From Rhodanobacter sp. (lineage in GTDB: Bacteria; Pseudomonadota; Gammaproteobacteria; Xanthomonadales; Rhodanobacteraceae), in NCBI GenBank assembly GCA_004298505.1, contig SCRO01000120.1:1-61082 (forward strand): a stretch of 61,082 nucleotides of DNA. Direction: 5' to 3'. The first letter of the stretch is position 1; each line of letters begins with the position of its first letter. The notes beneath the pieces were generated by a model. The model made no database searches and was not told the origin of the DNA. It saw only the letters and a program-made list of their open reading frames with translations. The position numbers and the translations under genes were made by a program. Shown here one piece after another: positions 51,206-60,039 of this stretch.

Positions 51206-52240
51206 TCAACGCTCTTGCGCGGGTTTGTCAGTGGTGCGGGCGGTATCGACATCGACCGTTACCGGCATGCCCTGACGCAGGCCCTGATCGGCATCGGCAA
51301 CCACCACACGCAGCCGGTAGACCAGGTCGGTACGCAGGTCGGTGGTCTCCACCGTCTTCGGAGTGAACTCCGCGCGCGGCGAGATGAAACCGATCTGGCC
51401 ACGATAGATCTTGTCGGAGGAATCGGTGTGCACGCGCACCGACGCACCGGGCGCAATGCGGCCCAGGTCCGGCTCGCTGACATAGGCGCGCACGTAAACC
51501 GGATCGCGCAGGCTCAAGGTGTATACGGGCGTGCTGCTCGCCACCATGCTGCCCGGTTCACGCACCCGCGCGATCACGATGCCGTCGCTAGGCGCCACCA
51601 GTTCCGTGTCCGCCAGCGCGGTGCGCGCCTGGGCCAGGGCTGCATCGGCCGCAGCTACCCGCGCCGCGCCGGCGGCGACATCCTCGCTGCGGAATCCATC
51701 CCTGGCCAGTGACAGTGCGGCCGCGGCCGATGCCAGGTCGGCCGCGGCCCGGTCACGCGCGGCACGGGCGACGTCGACGGTGCGTTGGCTGCTGGCACCC
51801 GATTCGAGCAGGGTGCTCTGACGCCTGAAATTGCGCTCGGCCTCGCGCGAGCCTGCCTGTGCCTGGCGCACGCGCTCCTGTACCTGCGCGATCTCCTGCG
51901 GCCGGTTGCCGCTGCGCAATTTGTCGAGTCCAGCCTGCGCTGTGTGCAATTGGGCCTGCGCTGCGGCGAGCTTCTCGCGATACGGCGTGGCGTCAAGTCG
52001 AGCGAGCACCGTGCCGGCGGTCACAGCATCGCCTTCGTCGAAGGCCATGCTGGTCACGCGGCCGGGCTGGCGGAAGGCCAGCTCCACCTCGCGGATGTCC
52101 ACGTTTCCGTACAAACGCAGTACATCGGGATTGCCCCTGTCGTGCATCAGCCAGAACAGCGACCAGCCAGCGACGGCGATGACGGCGATGGCGAGCGCGA
52201 TCCAGCGAGTCTTGCCAGTGGGGAGGCTTGGAGTCTTCAT
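51206..52240 (-). CDS. ybhG: HlyD-family membrane fusion protein, YbhG-like
   Basis: A 344-aa periplasmic adaptor with one N-terminal membrane helix (IALAIAVIAVAGWSLFWLM). A lipoyl/barrel part follows (LRLYGNVDIREVELAFRQPG, almost the YbhG pattern), then a long Ala/Arg/Gln coiled-coil hairpin (about residues 85-200) and a C-terminal barrel ending FTPKTVETTDLRTDLVYRLR. It bridges the ABC pump and the outer-membrane factor. First structural gene behind the TetR repressor, with about 130 bp between. Confidence 0.9.
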   Translation of the reverse strand: MKTPSLPTGKTRWIALAIAVIAVAGWSLFWLMHDRGNPDVLRLYGNVDIREVELAFRQPGRVTSMAFDEGDAVTAGTVLARLDATPYREKLAAAQAQLHTAQAGLDKLRSGNRPQEIAQVQERVRQAQAGSREAERNFRRQSTLLESGASSQRTVDVARAARDRAAADLASAAAALSLARDGFRSEDVAAGAARVAAADAALAQARTALADTELVAPSDGIVIARVREPGSMVASSTPVYTLSLRDPVYVRAYVSEPDLGRIAPGASVRVHTDSSDKIYRGQIGFISPRAEFTPKTVETTDLRTDLVYRLRVVVADADQGLRQGMPVTVDVDTARTTDKPAQER

Positions 52241-52373
52241 CGGCGGGTTTCCGTTCGGGACGATGCTTCGATCCTGATCAGCAAGTGATCGTCGTCGAGG
52301 GGTCAGTTTGGGCAAATGGCGGGAACGTGTTTTCGAATATCCCGGTTCCGACCTGATTGAGTGAAGCGTTTCA

Positions 52374-52982
52374 TCAGCGGGCCTTGGCGATGCCTCGACG
52401 GTAGATGGCGAACGCCGCAGGGGCGCTCTTGCGCATCTGTTTGTTGTTGCCGAGCAGGAGTGCCTGTATGACCAGGCCCTGGATGCTGCCGATGAACAAC
52501 GTGGCCGCGGCCGGGGCGTCCACCTTTGGATCCAGTTCGCCGCTGGCCTTGCCATCTTCGATCATTGCGCGCAGATGCTCGCCGTAGCGGCGGATCAGCG
52601 TTTGCACCATGCGCTTGGCCGCGGTCTCCTCGGCGCGTTGCAGTTCGCCAAACACCATGCGCGGCACACCGGGGTGTTCGATGACGAAGCCGATGTGCGC
52701 CAGGTACATCGCTTCGAGCGCTGCCAGCGGAGACGTTGCGCCACTGGCCGCACGCTCGATTCGCGCCAGCAGGCGATCGGCCGCCCACTCCAATGCCGCC
52801 TGCCAGATCGCGTCCTTGTTGGGGAAGTGCCGGAACAGCGCCCCCTGGGTCAGGTGCATGCGCGCGGCGATCGCGGCGGTGGTGATTTCGCTCGGGTTCT
52901 GCTCGGCGGCCAGCTCGATCACCGATTCGACCGTGCTCGTGCGACGGTCTTCAGCGGACAGGCGCTTGCGCGGGTGGTCCAT
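52374..52982 (-). CDS. cecR: TetR-family repressor, CecR-like
   Basis: A 202-aa TetR regulator. The helix-turn-helix at about residues 32-55 reads ITTAAIAARMHLTQGALFRHF. The C-terminal domain resembles CecR (YbiH), the regulator beside ybhGFSR in E. coli. An AGTAAT/ATTACT palindrome sits 22 bp before its start. The ATG at 52982 gives the usual N-terminus; the frame is open to 53012, where the palindrome would be coding. Likely represses itself and the exporter genes downstream on the same strand. Confidence 0.85.
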   Translation of the reverse strand: MDHPRKRLSAEDRRTSTVESVIELAAEQNPSEITTAAIAARMHLTQGALFRHFPNKDAIWQAALEWAADRLLARIERAASGATSPLAALEAMYLAHIGFVIEHPGVPRMVFGELQRAEETAAKRMVQTLIRRYGEHLRAMIEDGKASGELDPKVDAPAAATLFIGSIQGLVIQALLLGNNKQMRKSAPAAFAIYRRGIAKAR

Positions 52983-53003
52983 GGCTACATCCAGAAATAA
53001 GTA

Positions 53004-53017
53004 AGTAATCAATTACT
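53004..53017 (-). promoter_or_regulatory. Putative operator of the CecR-like repressor
   Basis: AGTAAT-CA-ATTACT is an inverted repeat just upstream of the TetR gene, in an AT-rich patch that contrasts with the GC-rich surroundings and probably also contains the promoter. Confidence 0.65.
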
Positions 53018-53112
53018 ATCTTAGCCAGATGCCAAGCGTTGTCAACAGGTTTGTGGAAAACGACCCGGGTGGAGCGGGCGTGGCTGCTGCGGGTGCCTTC
53101 CCGCGGCAAAGA

Positions 53113-53209
53113 GCATCGCCCGCGAGTGGGCTCCTGCGCCAGGAACAGATGTGGGGTGCCCGAACCCGGCCACGATCAAACCCGGCAGGAGCCCGCTTGC
53201 GGGCGATGC
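53113..53209. repeat. Inverted pair of REP elements
   Basis: GCATCGCCCGCGAGTGGGCT (from 53113, ending CCTGCG at 53138) and GCAGGAGCCCGCTTGCGGGC (from 53185, ending GATGC at 53209) are the two orientations of the same REP sequence, about 47 bp apart. This is the BIME-like arrangement known for REP/RAYT elements. A third copy lies at 54881-54908. No RAYT transposase gene is in the window. Confidence 0.8.
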
Positions 53210-53290
53210 CCTTGCTCTAAACGCCTGATGTGCCGCGTCGTTTTGACAGCTGGAAGTTCGACGCCGCTCAGCAACAGTGTTCACCTGCAT

Positions 53291-53304
53291 TTGATGCAGG
53301 TCAT
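53291..53304 (+). promoter_or_regulatory. FNR-like box upstream of the CopD-like gene
   Basis: TTGATGCAGGTCAT matches eight of ten conserved FNR positions. A CATATT hexamer at 53327-53332 sits at -10 spacing for a start near 53339, box centre about -42. It faces the small membrane protein and tpx. Confidence 0.6.
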
Positions 53305-53364
53305 GGCCGCTCAATGTGATGCGGCACATATTGCCGGCTCTGCATGGTTTTCATGGTCTTGCGC

Positions 53365-53700
53365 ATGGCTGACTGGTATCCGTGGATCGTCCTGTTGCAC
53401 CTGGCTTGCGCCATCGTTTTCGTCGGCGCGGTGGCGTTCGAGGTAATCGTGGTCGAATCGCTGCACAAATGTTTCGACATCCGCTGTGACGGCTTCAGCT
53501 GCGTCGGTTCACGCTTTAGTAACTGGCTGCTGCTCAAGGTTGTGCTCGCGTTCGGCGTGCTCGGCGTGTTCGTCAACGCGATGTGGGCGATGCGCCACGG
53601 CAAGATGGACGTGTGCCGCTTCAAGTACACCCATTGCCTAGTGCTCGCGCTGATGGTCGGCATCGTGTTCCTGGCCAAGACCATGTTCTACTACTTGTAA
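53365..53700 (+). CDS. Small CopD-like membrane protein
   Basis: A 111-aa membrane protein with three hydrophobic segments: [40 protein letters not shown] and [20 protein letters not shown]. It resembles CopD-like proteins of about 150 aa, but the middle (around [14 protein letters not shown]) is short, as if a helix had been lost. In-frame ATGs also occur at 53344 and 53353; I take 53365 because it begins at the typical MADWYPW and leaves room for a leader from the predicted start site. tpx follows 26 bp later. Confidence 0.65.
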   Translation: MADWYPWIVLLHLACAIVFVGAVAFEVIVVESLHKCFDIRCDGFSCVGSRFSNWLLLKVVLAFGVLGVFVNAMWAMRHGKMDVCRFKYTHCLVLALMVGIVFLAKTMFYYL

Positions 53701-53726
53701 CCATTCACTCGCGCAGGAGTTTCAGC

Positions 53727-54227
53727 ATGTCCAAAGTTACCTTCCATGGCCAGCCGGTCAGCGTCAACGGCCAGTTTCCCGCTGTGGGATCCGCCGCGCC
53801 AGCATTCGCGCTGGTTGCCGGCGATCTTTCCGACGCCACGCTTTCGACCTTTGCCGGCAAGCGCAAGGTGCTCAATATCTTTCCCAGCGTCGATACGCCG
53901 ACCTGCGCCGCCTCGGTGCGCCACTTCAACGAATCGGCCAGCAAGCTCGACAATGCCGTGGTGCTGTGCATCTCGGCCGACCTGCCGTTCGCGCAGGCGC
54001 GCTTCTGCGGTGCCGAGGGCCTGGATAAGGTGGTCAACCTGTCGCTGATGCGCGGTCGCCAGTTCCTCAACGACTACGGGGTGGCGATTGCCGACGGTCC
54101 GCTGGCCGGGCTGGCGGCCCGTGCCGTGGTGGTGCTGAACGAGCACGACAAGGTCATCCATACCGAGCTGGTCAGCGAGATCGGCAATGAGCCGGACTAT
54201 GGCGCTGCGCTGCAAGCACTCGCCTGA
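53727..54227 (+). CDS. tpx: Thiol peroxidase Tpx (2-Cys atypical peroxiredoxin)
   Basis: A 166-aa peroxidase that reduces hydroperoxides using thioredoxin. Peroxidatic C60 in DTPTCAASV and resolving C94 in ARFCGAEG are at the positions of E. coli Tpx. GAGTTTCAGC precedes the ATG; the longer open frame upstream is a shadow of the membrane protein gene. It may be co-transcribed from the FNR-like promoter at 53291, which would make it an anaerobically induced peroxide defence. The 54228-54460 gap that follows has no gene I can support. Confidence 0.95.
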   Translation: MSKVTFHGQPVSVNGQFPAVGSAAPAFALVAGDLSDATLSTFAGKRKVLNIFPSVDTPTCAASVRHFNESASKLDNAVVLCISADLPFAQARFCGAEGLDKVVNLSLMRGRQFLNDYGVAIADGPLAGLAARAVVVLNEHDKVIHTELVSEIGNEPDYGAALQALA

Positions 54228-54460
54228 TGTCATAGGGCCGGCACCGTCCGCCAGCTTCGGGTCTGCTCACGGATCAGACAGAAAATGGTCGGCAAGCGTG
54301 GCGCTCACGGCGTCGTCGAAAGCTGTGGCGGGATTCATGTGCATCATGCGTACAGGGTAAGAGAGGTCAGGTGTGGAACGGAGGAGAGCGTATCCCGTCG
54401 TGATGACGGGGGAATTGGGAAGATGCCCGCGCTTTCTGCATAGGCTGCGCTGAATCCGCT

Positions 54461-54474
54461 CTGATCTGAGTCAT
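54461..54474 (+). promoter_or_regulatory. Weak FNR-like box upstream of fdxA
   Basis: CTGATCTGAGTCAT matches seven of ten conserved positions of TTGAT-N4-ATCAA, or eight of ten of the GTCAA variant. A GACACT hexamer at 54497-54502 would be the -10. Location and spacing before fdxA support it; the sequence match alone is weak. Confidence 0.4.
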
Positions 54475-54537
54475 TGCGCCATGGCGTGAGCTGCCCGACA
54501 CTGGGTGCATGTCTCGATCTCGTCTGGAGGAGACACC

Positions 54538-54861
54538 ATGACCCACGTCGTCACCGATAACTGCATCAATTGCAAATACACCGATTGCGTGGAGGTGTGC
54601 CCGGTGGATTGCTTTCACGCCGGTCCGAATTTTCTGGTGATCGATCCGGACGAGTGCATCGACTGCACGTTGTGCGTGGAGGAGTGCCCGGTCGGGGCGA
54701 TCTTCCCCGAGCTGGACGTGCCGGCCGGGCAGGAGATTTTCATGTCGATCAACGCGGAACTCGCACCGAAGTGGCCCGTGCTGACCAGCAAGATCGCCGC
54801 GCTGGAAGACGCCGAAAAGTGGGACGGCGTGCCGAACAAGTTGCCGTTGCTGAAGCGCTGA
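54538..54861 (+). CDS. fdxA: Seven-iron ferredoxin FdxA
   Basis: A 107-aa ferredoxin with one 3Fe-4S and one 4Fe-4S cluster: [17 protein letters not shown] followed by [16 protein letters not shown]. The C-terminal acidic extension (about 45 residues) is typical of the Azotobacter-type FdxA. CTGGAGGAG gives a strong ribosome binding site 6 bp before the ATG at 54538. It is a low-potential electron carrier; relatives in pseudomonads are induced under low oxygen. Confidence 0.95.
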   Translation: MTHVVTDNCINCKYTDCVEVCPVDCFHAGPNFLVIDPDECIDCTLCVEECPVGAIFPELDVPAGQEIFMSINAELAPKWPVLTSKIAALEDAEKWDGVPNKLPLLKR

Positions 54862-54880
54862 GCCGGCGTTCGCAACAAAA

Positions 54881-54908
54881 GGCATCGCCTGCAAGCGGGC
54901 TCCTACGG
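54881..54908. repeat. REP element overlapping a gene end
   Basis: GGCATCGCCTGCAAGCGGGC with the following TCCTACGG is a third copy of the REP sequence seen at 53113-53209. The TAG stop of the minus-strand GMC gene (54905-54903) lies inside it, so the repeat supplies the end of that reading frame. Confidence 0.75.
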
Positions 54909-56246
54909 CCTGCGCGTAATCAGTGCGCTGGCCCGCTCGGCAATCATGATCGTCGGCGCGTTGGTGTTGCCGGTGGGAATGCTCGGCATGATCGAGGCAT
55001 CGACCACACGCAGTGCCTCGACGCCGCGCACGCGCAGCTCGCTGTCGACCACCGCACGATCGTCCTTGTCCATGCGGCAGCTGCCGACCGGGTGGTAGAC
55101 GGTTTCGGCCTTGCGCCGGATGAAGTCCAGGTACTCGGCGTCGGTGTCCAGCTCGCGCTCGGGGAAGACCGGCTGGCCACGGCAGTAATCGAACGCGCCC
55201 TGCGCCAGGATCTTGCGCGACAGCCGCGCCGCCTCGAGCATCCGCTTCAGGTCATGCCCCTCGGCGTCGCCGAGATAGTTCGCGTGGATCGCCACGGGCT
55301 GCGCCGGGTCGGCCGAACGCAGGCGCAGGAATCCACGGCTGCGCGGGTGCAGATAGCACGCGTGCACGGTGTAGCCGTCGCCAGGCAGGCGATGGCGGCC
55401 ATGGTCGTCGAGCTGCGCGGGCACGAAATGGAACTGGATGTCGCAGCGCTCGTCGTCGGCCAGACGACTGCGCACGAAACCGCCGGACTCGGCGATGTTC
55501 GAGCTGCCCGGGCCGTCGCGGGGGCGCCACCAGCGGATCGCCGTGCCGAGCTGGTCGAGGTGGTCGTAGGTGAGGTGCTTCTGGCGGCTGCCGACCACGG
55601 TGCAGATGTCCAGGTGATCCTGCAGCCCGGTACCGACGTCGGGCAGATCCGCCACCACGGCGATTCCATGTTCGCGCAAGTGATCCGCCGGCCCCAGCCC
55701 CGACAGCATCAGCAACTGCGGCGAGTTGATCGTGCCGCCGCAGATCAGCACCTCGCCGGCCGCGATCCGCCGCAACTGCACGCCGACCGCACGCCCTTGC
55801 TCCAGCAGCACCCGCTCGACCAGCACGCCGGTGCGTACCGTCAGGTTGCGGCGATCGCGTACCGGCTTCAGATACCCGGTCGCGGCCGAGCAGCGCGCGC
55901 CGTTGCGCTGGGTGACCTGGTACAGGCCGAAGCCGGCCTGCTGGGCACCGTTGAAGTCGTCATTGCGCGCATAGCCGGCCATGACTGCCGCCTCGACGAA
56001 AGCCTCGGACAGTGGGTTGTGATAGCGCAGGTCGCAGACGCCGAGCGGGCCGTCGGCGCCGTGCAGGGCGCTGGTGCCGCGGCTGTTGTCTTCGCTATGC
56101 ACGAACCACGGCAGCACCTGTTGCCACGACCAGCGCGGACCGGCCTCCAGCAACAGCACGCGGGTGGTGGGGTTCGCGCTGAGCCGGTTGGCCAGCACGC
56201 AGCCGGCCGCGCCGGCGCCGACGATCACGTAGTCGTAGTTGTCCAC
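54903..56246 (-). pseudogene. GMC oxidoreductase with an internal in-frame deletion
   Basis: The frame encodes 447 aa of a glucose-methanol-choline oxidoreductase. FAD-binding VIVGAGAAGCVLANRLS, signature 2 (GGTINSPQLLMLSGLGP), catalytic YHPVGSCRM and the C-terminal NTNAPTIMIAERA are present. However, LLLEAGP is followed at once by RWSWQQVLPWF. Intact relatives have about 80-90 residues between these, including the PRGKVLGGSS-type signature 1 that contacts FAD. The reading frame is open, so a protein may still be made, but it is probably inactive. The start is the GTG at 56246, after AGGGG. Confidence 0.75.
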
Positions 56247-56283
56247 GCGAAATCCCCTGCTCTGGCGGCGGGCCCATGTCGGC

Positions 56284-57624
56284 ATGTTAGTCTTTTCGCG
56301 CTTCTCATTGGATGGGCCCTTGAGTCTGCCTCGCTCCGCTGTCCAGGAACAAGCTGCCGCGTCGAGGTTGTCCACGCTGGCGTTTTTCTTTCTGATGACG
56401 TCGTACTACATCATCCGGCCGGTCCGCGACCAGCTCAGCGGGGCCGTCGGCTCGACCTCGCTGCCGCTGTTCTACGGCGCGGTGTTCCTGGTGATGCTGC
56501 TGATCACGCCGCTATTCGGCTTGCTGGTGGCGCGATGCCGGCGGCGCCCATTGCTGGCCTGGAGCTACAGTTTTTTTATCGTGTGTCTACTCGCTTTCGT
56601 GCCCGCGTTCATGGCACAGGAACGCATCGGTGCGCGCGAACTTGGCGTGGTGTTCTTCGTCTGGGTCAGCGTGTTCATCCTGTTCGTGGTGTCGCTGTTC
56701 TGGAGTGTCATGGCCGACATCTTCAGCCGTGGCGAGGCGCGGCGGATGTTTTCGCTGATCGCGCTGGCCGGCATGGGTGGTGCGCTGTTTGGCCCGCTGC
56801 TGACCAAGCTGCTGGTGCAGGTGATTGGCGTGGCGCCATTGCTGGTGGTCTCGGCGCTGGCGTTGTCGGTGTCGCTTGCGCTGCTGCTGCGCCTGTCGGC
56901 CAGTCAGGCAAGCCAGGCTGGCGGGCATGCCGAGGATGCTGTCGGCGGCTCTCTCTGGGCTGGCGTCAAGCAACTCTGGTCGCACCCCTTCCTGCGCTAC
57001 ATGGCCTTGCTGATGTTGTTCGGTGACGGTATCGGCACGCTGGCCTACGCTCTGGTAGCCGACTATGCCAAGGCGCATTTCACCGATGCGGTGGCGCGCA
57101 CCGCGTTCTACAACAACCTCGACCTGGCAACCAACCTACTCGGCGCACTGTTGCAGTGGAGCCTGACGCGCTGGTTGCTGATCCGTCACGGCGCCGGTTG
57201 GGGGCTGCTGATCCCGGCACTGATAAACGTGACGCTGCTGGGCGCGGTGGCGCTGCTTGGCGGTGGCAGCGTGGCGTGGTTGTATGGCGTGCCGCTGCTG
57301 GCGGTGATGCTGGTGGTCACGCGCGGGTTTGCCTACGGCATGACCAAGCCGGCGGTCGACGCGCTATATACGCGAGTACCGCGCGAGACACGCTACAAAG
57401 GCAAGAATTTCGTCGAGACCGCGGTCTGGCGCTTCGGCGACGTGGTGGTGACCAGCGCGGTGAGCGGGTTGCGCATGCTGGGTTGGGGCGTTGGCGGCCT
57501 CGCGCTGGCCGGCGCCGGTGTCGCTACGCTGGCGGTCGCGGCAGCCCGGCGTGCCGGCTGGTCGCCGGATCTGGCTCCCGAGGAGCCTGTGCACGACGGT
57601 ACCGTCGGAAAGACCAAAGTCTGA
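56284..57624 (+). CDS. NTP/NDP exchange transporter family (MFS-like) protein
   Basis: A membrane protein of about 446 aa with some twelve helices. The motif TSYYIIRPVRDQLSG near the N-terminus and KGKNFVETAVWRFGDVV near the C-terminus belong to the NTT/AAA-like transporter family found in free-living bacteria as well as in intracellular ATP thieves. The substrate in free-living relatives is unknown. The start is uncertain: ATGs at 56239 and 56284 and a TTG at 56320 with GGATGGG before it are all possible. Divergent from the GMC gene. Confidence 0.78.
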   Translation: MLVFSRFSLDGPLSLPRSAVQEQAAASRLSTLAFFFLMTSYYIIRPVRDQLSGAVGSTSLPLFYGAVFLVMLLITPLFGLLVARCRRRPLLAWSYSFFIVCLLAFVPAFMAQERIGARELGVVFFVWVSVFILFVVSLFWSVMADIFSRGEARRMFSLIALAGMGGALFGPLLTKLLVQVIGVAPLLVVSALALSVSLALLLRLSASQASQAGGHAEDAVGGSLWAGVKQLWSHPFLRYMALLMLFGDGIGTLAYALVADYAKAHFTDAVARTAFYNNLDLATNLLGALLQWSLTRWLLIRHGAGWGLLIPALINVTLLGAVALLGGGSVAWLYGVPLLAVMLVVTRGFAYGMTKPAVDALYTRVPRETRYKGKNFVETAVWRFGDVVVTSAVSGLRMLGWGVGGLALAGAGVATLAVAAARRAGWSPDLAPEEPVHDGTVGKTKV

Positions 57625-57668
57625 GTCGCCGCACGTGGTGCTTTCGCGCCAATTACCGGGTACGGCGC

Positions 57669-58097
57669 TCAACCGGTGATGTAACGCTCCAGGTGCTCGA
57701 TCTGTTCGGCCTGGGCGTCGATCACCGCCTTGACCAGGTCGCCAATCGAGATGATGCCGACCACCTTGCTGTCTACCACCACCGGCAGGTGCCGCACGCG
57801 ACTGTCGGTGCACAGGCGCATGCATTCGAAAACATCCGTGTCCGGGCCAACGGTGAGTGGGGCGGCAGTCATGATGTCGCACACAGCGGTCTGCGACGAG
57901 GATTTCCCCTGCAGGATGACCTTGCGCGCATAGTCGCGCTCCGACACGATGCCGACCAACCCGGCATCACGCATCACCAGCAATGCGCCAACGCGGTGTT
58001 CGGCCATCTGCTTGATCGCCTCGAGTACCGGAGCTTCCGGTGCTACGCTAAAGATGGTGCTGCCCTTGTCTTGCAGGAGGTGTCTGACTTGGCTCAT
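57669..58097 (-). CDS. Two-CBS-domain protein
   Basis: A 142-aa soluble protein made of a CBS pair: residues about 8-65 (VGALLVMRDAGLVGIVSERDYARKV) and about 75-130 (VRHLPVVVDSKVVGIISIGDLVK). Such stand-alone modules bind adenine nucleotides and act as energy sensors or accessory regulators. GGAGGTGTCTGACTT is partly upstream of the ATG. No partner can be inferred from its neighbours. Confidence 0.88.
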   Translation of the reverse strand: MSQVRHLLQDKGSTIFSVAPEAPVLEAIKQMAEHRVGALLVMRDAGLVGIVSERDYARKVILQGKSSSQTAVCDIMTAAPLTVGPDTDVFECMRLCTDSRVRHLPVVVDSKVVGIISIGDLVKAVIDAQAEQIEHLERYITG

Positions 58098-58185
58098 CTT
58101 GGGTCTCCGGGCGGTAGCCGTGCGCTGTCAGGCTTGAGTCTAGCGCGCAGCGGCGTTCGCGTGTAGTGAAGCCCGAAGCGCGGGC

Positions 58186-59124
58186 TCAGCGCGGGGTTTG
58201 CGGCGGATGCTGTTCCTCGACGAAATACAGCGGCCGCTGCTTGCTTTCGGCGTAGTTGCGCCCCAGGTACTCGCCGATCACGCCAAGCGCCAGCAACTGC
58301 ACGCCGCCGAGGAACAGGATGACCAGGATCAGAGTCGGATAGCCGGCCACCGGATCTCCATAGATCAGCGTGCGCAGCAGTACCCACAATCCATAGACGA
58401 AGGAGGCCGCGGCCGACGCCAGGCCAACCCAGGTGGCGAGCCGCAGTGGGGCAGTCGAGAACGAGGTGATGCCCTCGATGGCGAGCTGGGCGAGCCGCCA
58501 GTAGTTCCACTTGGTGGTGCCACCATGGCGTGGTTCGCGCAGATAGTGCACGGCGGTTTGGCGGAATCCGATCCAGCTGAACAGGCCTTTCATGAAGCGT
58601 TGGCGTTCGCGCAGTTGTCCCAGTGCGTCCAGCGCGCGGCGGGAGAGCAACCGGAAGTCGCCGGTGTCGCGCGGGATCGCCGTGTCCGACAATTTTTCCA
58701 TGCTGCGGTAGAACGCCGCCGCCGTGAATCGCTTGAAGCGGCTTTCGCCATCGCGCGCGGTGCGTGTGGCGTAGACCACGTCATACCCGGCCTGCCATTG
58801 TTCGACCAGGGCCGGGATCAGTTCCGGTGGATCCTGCAGGTCCGCATCGATCACCACCACGGCATCGCCGCCAGCGGCGTCAAGCCCGGCGGTAAGCGCC
58901 GCCTCCTTGCCGAAATTGCGCGACAGCCTGAGTGCGCCCACGCACGAGTCCGCGGCGAGCAGCGAGACGATGATCGACCAGGTATCGTCGCAGCTGCCGT
59001 CATCCACGTAGAGCACACTGCACGCCAACGGCAGATGATCGATGACCTCGCCCAGGCGCCGATGAAACAAACGCAGTACGGCCGCTTCGTTGTACACGGG
59101 AACGACGATGGTGAGTTGCGGCAT
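58186..59124 (-). CDS. Family 2 glycosyltransferase, DPM1/GtrB-like
   Basis: A 312-aa enzyme. The GT-A domain has VVPVYNEA, YVDDGSCDDTW, LSRNFGKEAAL and the metal-binding VVIDADLQDPPELI. Two C-terminal membrane helices (about residues 225-250 and 262-290) anchor it, as in bactoprenol-phosphate glucosyl- or mannosyltransferases. It likely transfers a sugar from a nucleotide donor to undecaprenyl phosphate for surface glycan or lipid modification. No flippase or acceptor enzyme gene is adjacent. Confidence 0.88.
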   Translation of the reverse strand: MPQLTIVVPVYNEAAVLRLFHRRLGEVIDHLPLACSVLYVDDGSCDDTWSIIVSLLAADSCVGALRLSRNFGKEAALTAGLDAAGGDAVVVIDADLQDPPELIPALVEQWQAGYDVVYATRTARDGESRFKRFTAAAFYRSMEKLSDTAIPRDTGDFRLLSRRALDALGQLRERQRFMKGLFSWIGFRQTAVHYLREPRHGGTTKWNYWRLAQLAIEGITSFSTAPLRLATWVGLASAAASFVYGLWVLLRTLIYGDPVAGYPTLILVILFLGGVQLLALGVIGEYLGRNYAESKQRPLYFVEEQHPPQTPR

Positions 59125-59185
59125 GGGCGGCGCCAGTGAAAGTCCAGTTGCATGCTAACCAACGACGGACGACAGAGCGAGCCTC

Positions 59186-59926
59186 TCAGTGCGGCGGATG
59201 CGGCGGGGCGCGACCGTCGACATAGCCGGGGCCACCCAGCTGTTCCATCTGCTGCTGGATCCAGTTGGCGCGGCGCATCACGTAGGCACTGGGTCGGTCC
59301 GCGTGCAACCGGCGCGGGCTCGGCAGCACCGCGGCCAGACGCGCCGCCTGGGCCGGGCCCAGCTGGGCCGGCGGGGTGCGGAAATACGCCTCGCTGGCCG
59401 CACCCACACCGTAGATGCCGTTGCCCAGCTCGGCAATGTTCATGTAGACCTCAAGGATGCGCCGCTTCGGCCAGGTCAGCTCGAGCAACACCGTAAAATA
59501 GGCTTCCAGGCCCTTGCGCACGAAGCTGCGTCCATTCCACAGGAACAGGTTCTTGGCGGTCTGCTGGCTGATCGTGCTGGCGCCACGCAGGCGCTTGCCG
59601 TCGTCCGCGGCATCGATCGCCTGATTGATGGAGTCGAAATCGAAGCCGTGGTGGTAGGGAAATTTCTGGTCCTCGGCGGCCACCATCGCCAGCGGAACCC
59701 ACGGCGATATCTGCTTCCACGGTACCCAGTGCTGGCGCAGCCGGAAACCCTTCTCGCCATGCATCCACGCACCGACCTGACGCTCCAGCATCACCGCCGA
59801 GGTCCACGGCGGCACGAAGCGCAGCAGCAGCACCGCCAGCCACGTCGACGCCAGCCAGGCCAGAGCGAGGATGCCCAGCCAGCGCAGCAGCTTGCGCCAT
59901 CGGATGTGGTGGAACAGGCGAGTCAT
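59186..59926 (-). CDS. mtgA: Monofunctional peptidoglycan glycosyltransferase MtgA
   Basis: A 246-aa membrane-anchored GT51 transglycosylase that polymerises lipid II. One N-terminal helix (about residues 12-32) is followed by the catalytic motif AAEDQKFPYHHGFD, then GASTISQQTAKNLFLW, RKGLEAYFTVLLE and EVYMNIAELG. There is no transpeptidase domain. The ATG at 59926 gives the family N-terminus (MTRLFHHIRWRK). The frame is open to 60031, but without other support. Confidence 0.94.
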   Translation of the reverse strand: MTRLFHHIRWRKLLRWLGILALAWLASTWLAVLLLRFVPPWTSAVMLERQVGAWMHGEKGFRLRQHWVPWKQISPWVPLAMVAAEDQKFPYHHGFDFDSINQAIDAADDGKRLRGASTISQQTAKNLFLWNGRSFVRKGLEAYFTVLLELTWPKRRILEVYMNIAELGNGIYGVGAASEAYFRTPPAQLGPAQAARLAAVLPSPRRLHADRPSAYVMRRANWIQQQMEQLGGPGYVDGRAPPHPPH

Positions 59927-60039
59927 GGTGGTGCACCAGCGAAGGTGAGGGCAGTATAAGAGGCGTTGTGTCGCCGCCGCCGAACCCCCATCTGGTGGGC
60001 CTGCTCCCGACGAGAACCTCGATTGTGCCAAGCCAGCCC

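Noticed and set aside
49474-51366. Long plus-strand open frame (630 codons) opposite ybhF
   Set aside because: Antisense shadow of the tandem ATPase gene; no domain and no ribosome binding site.
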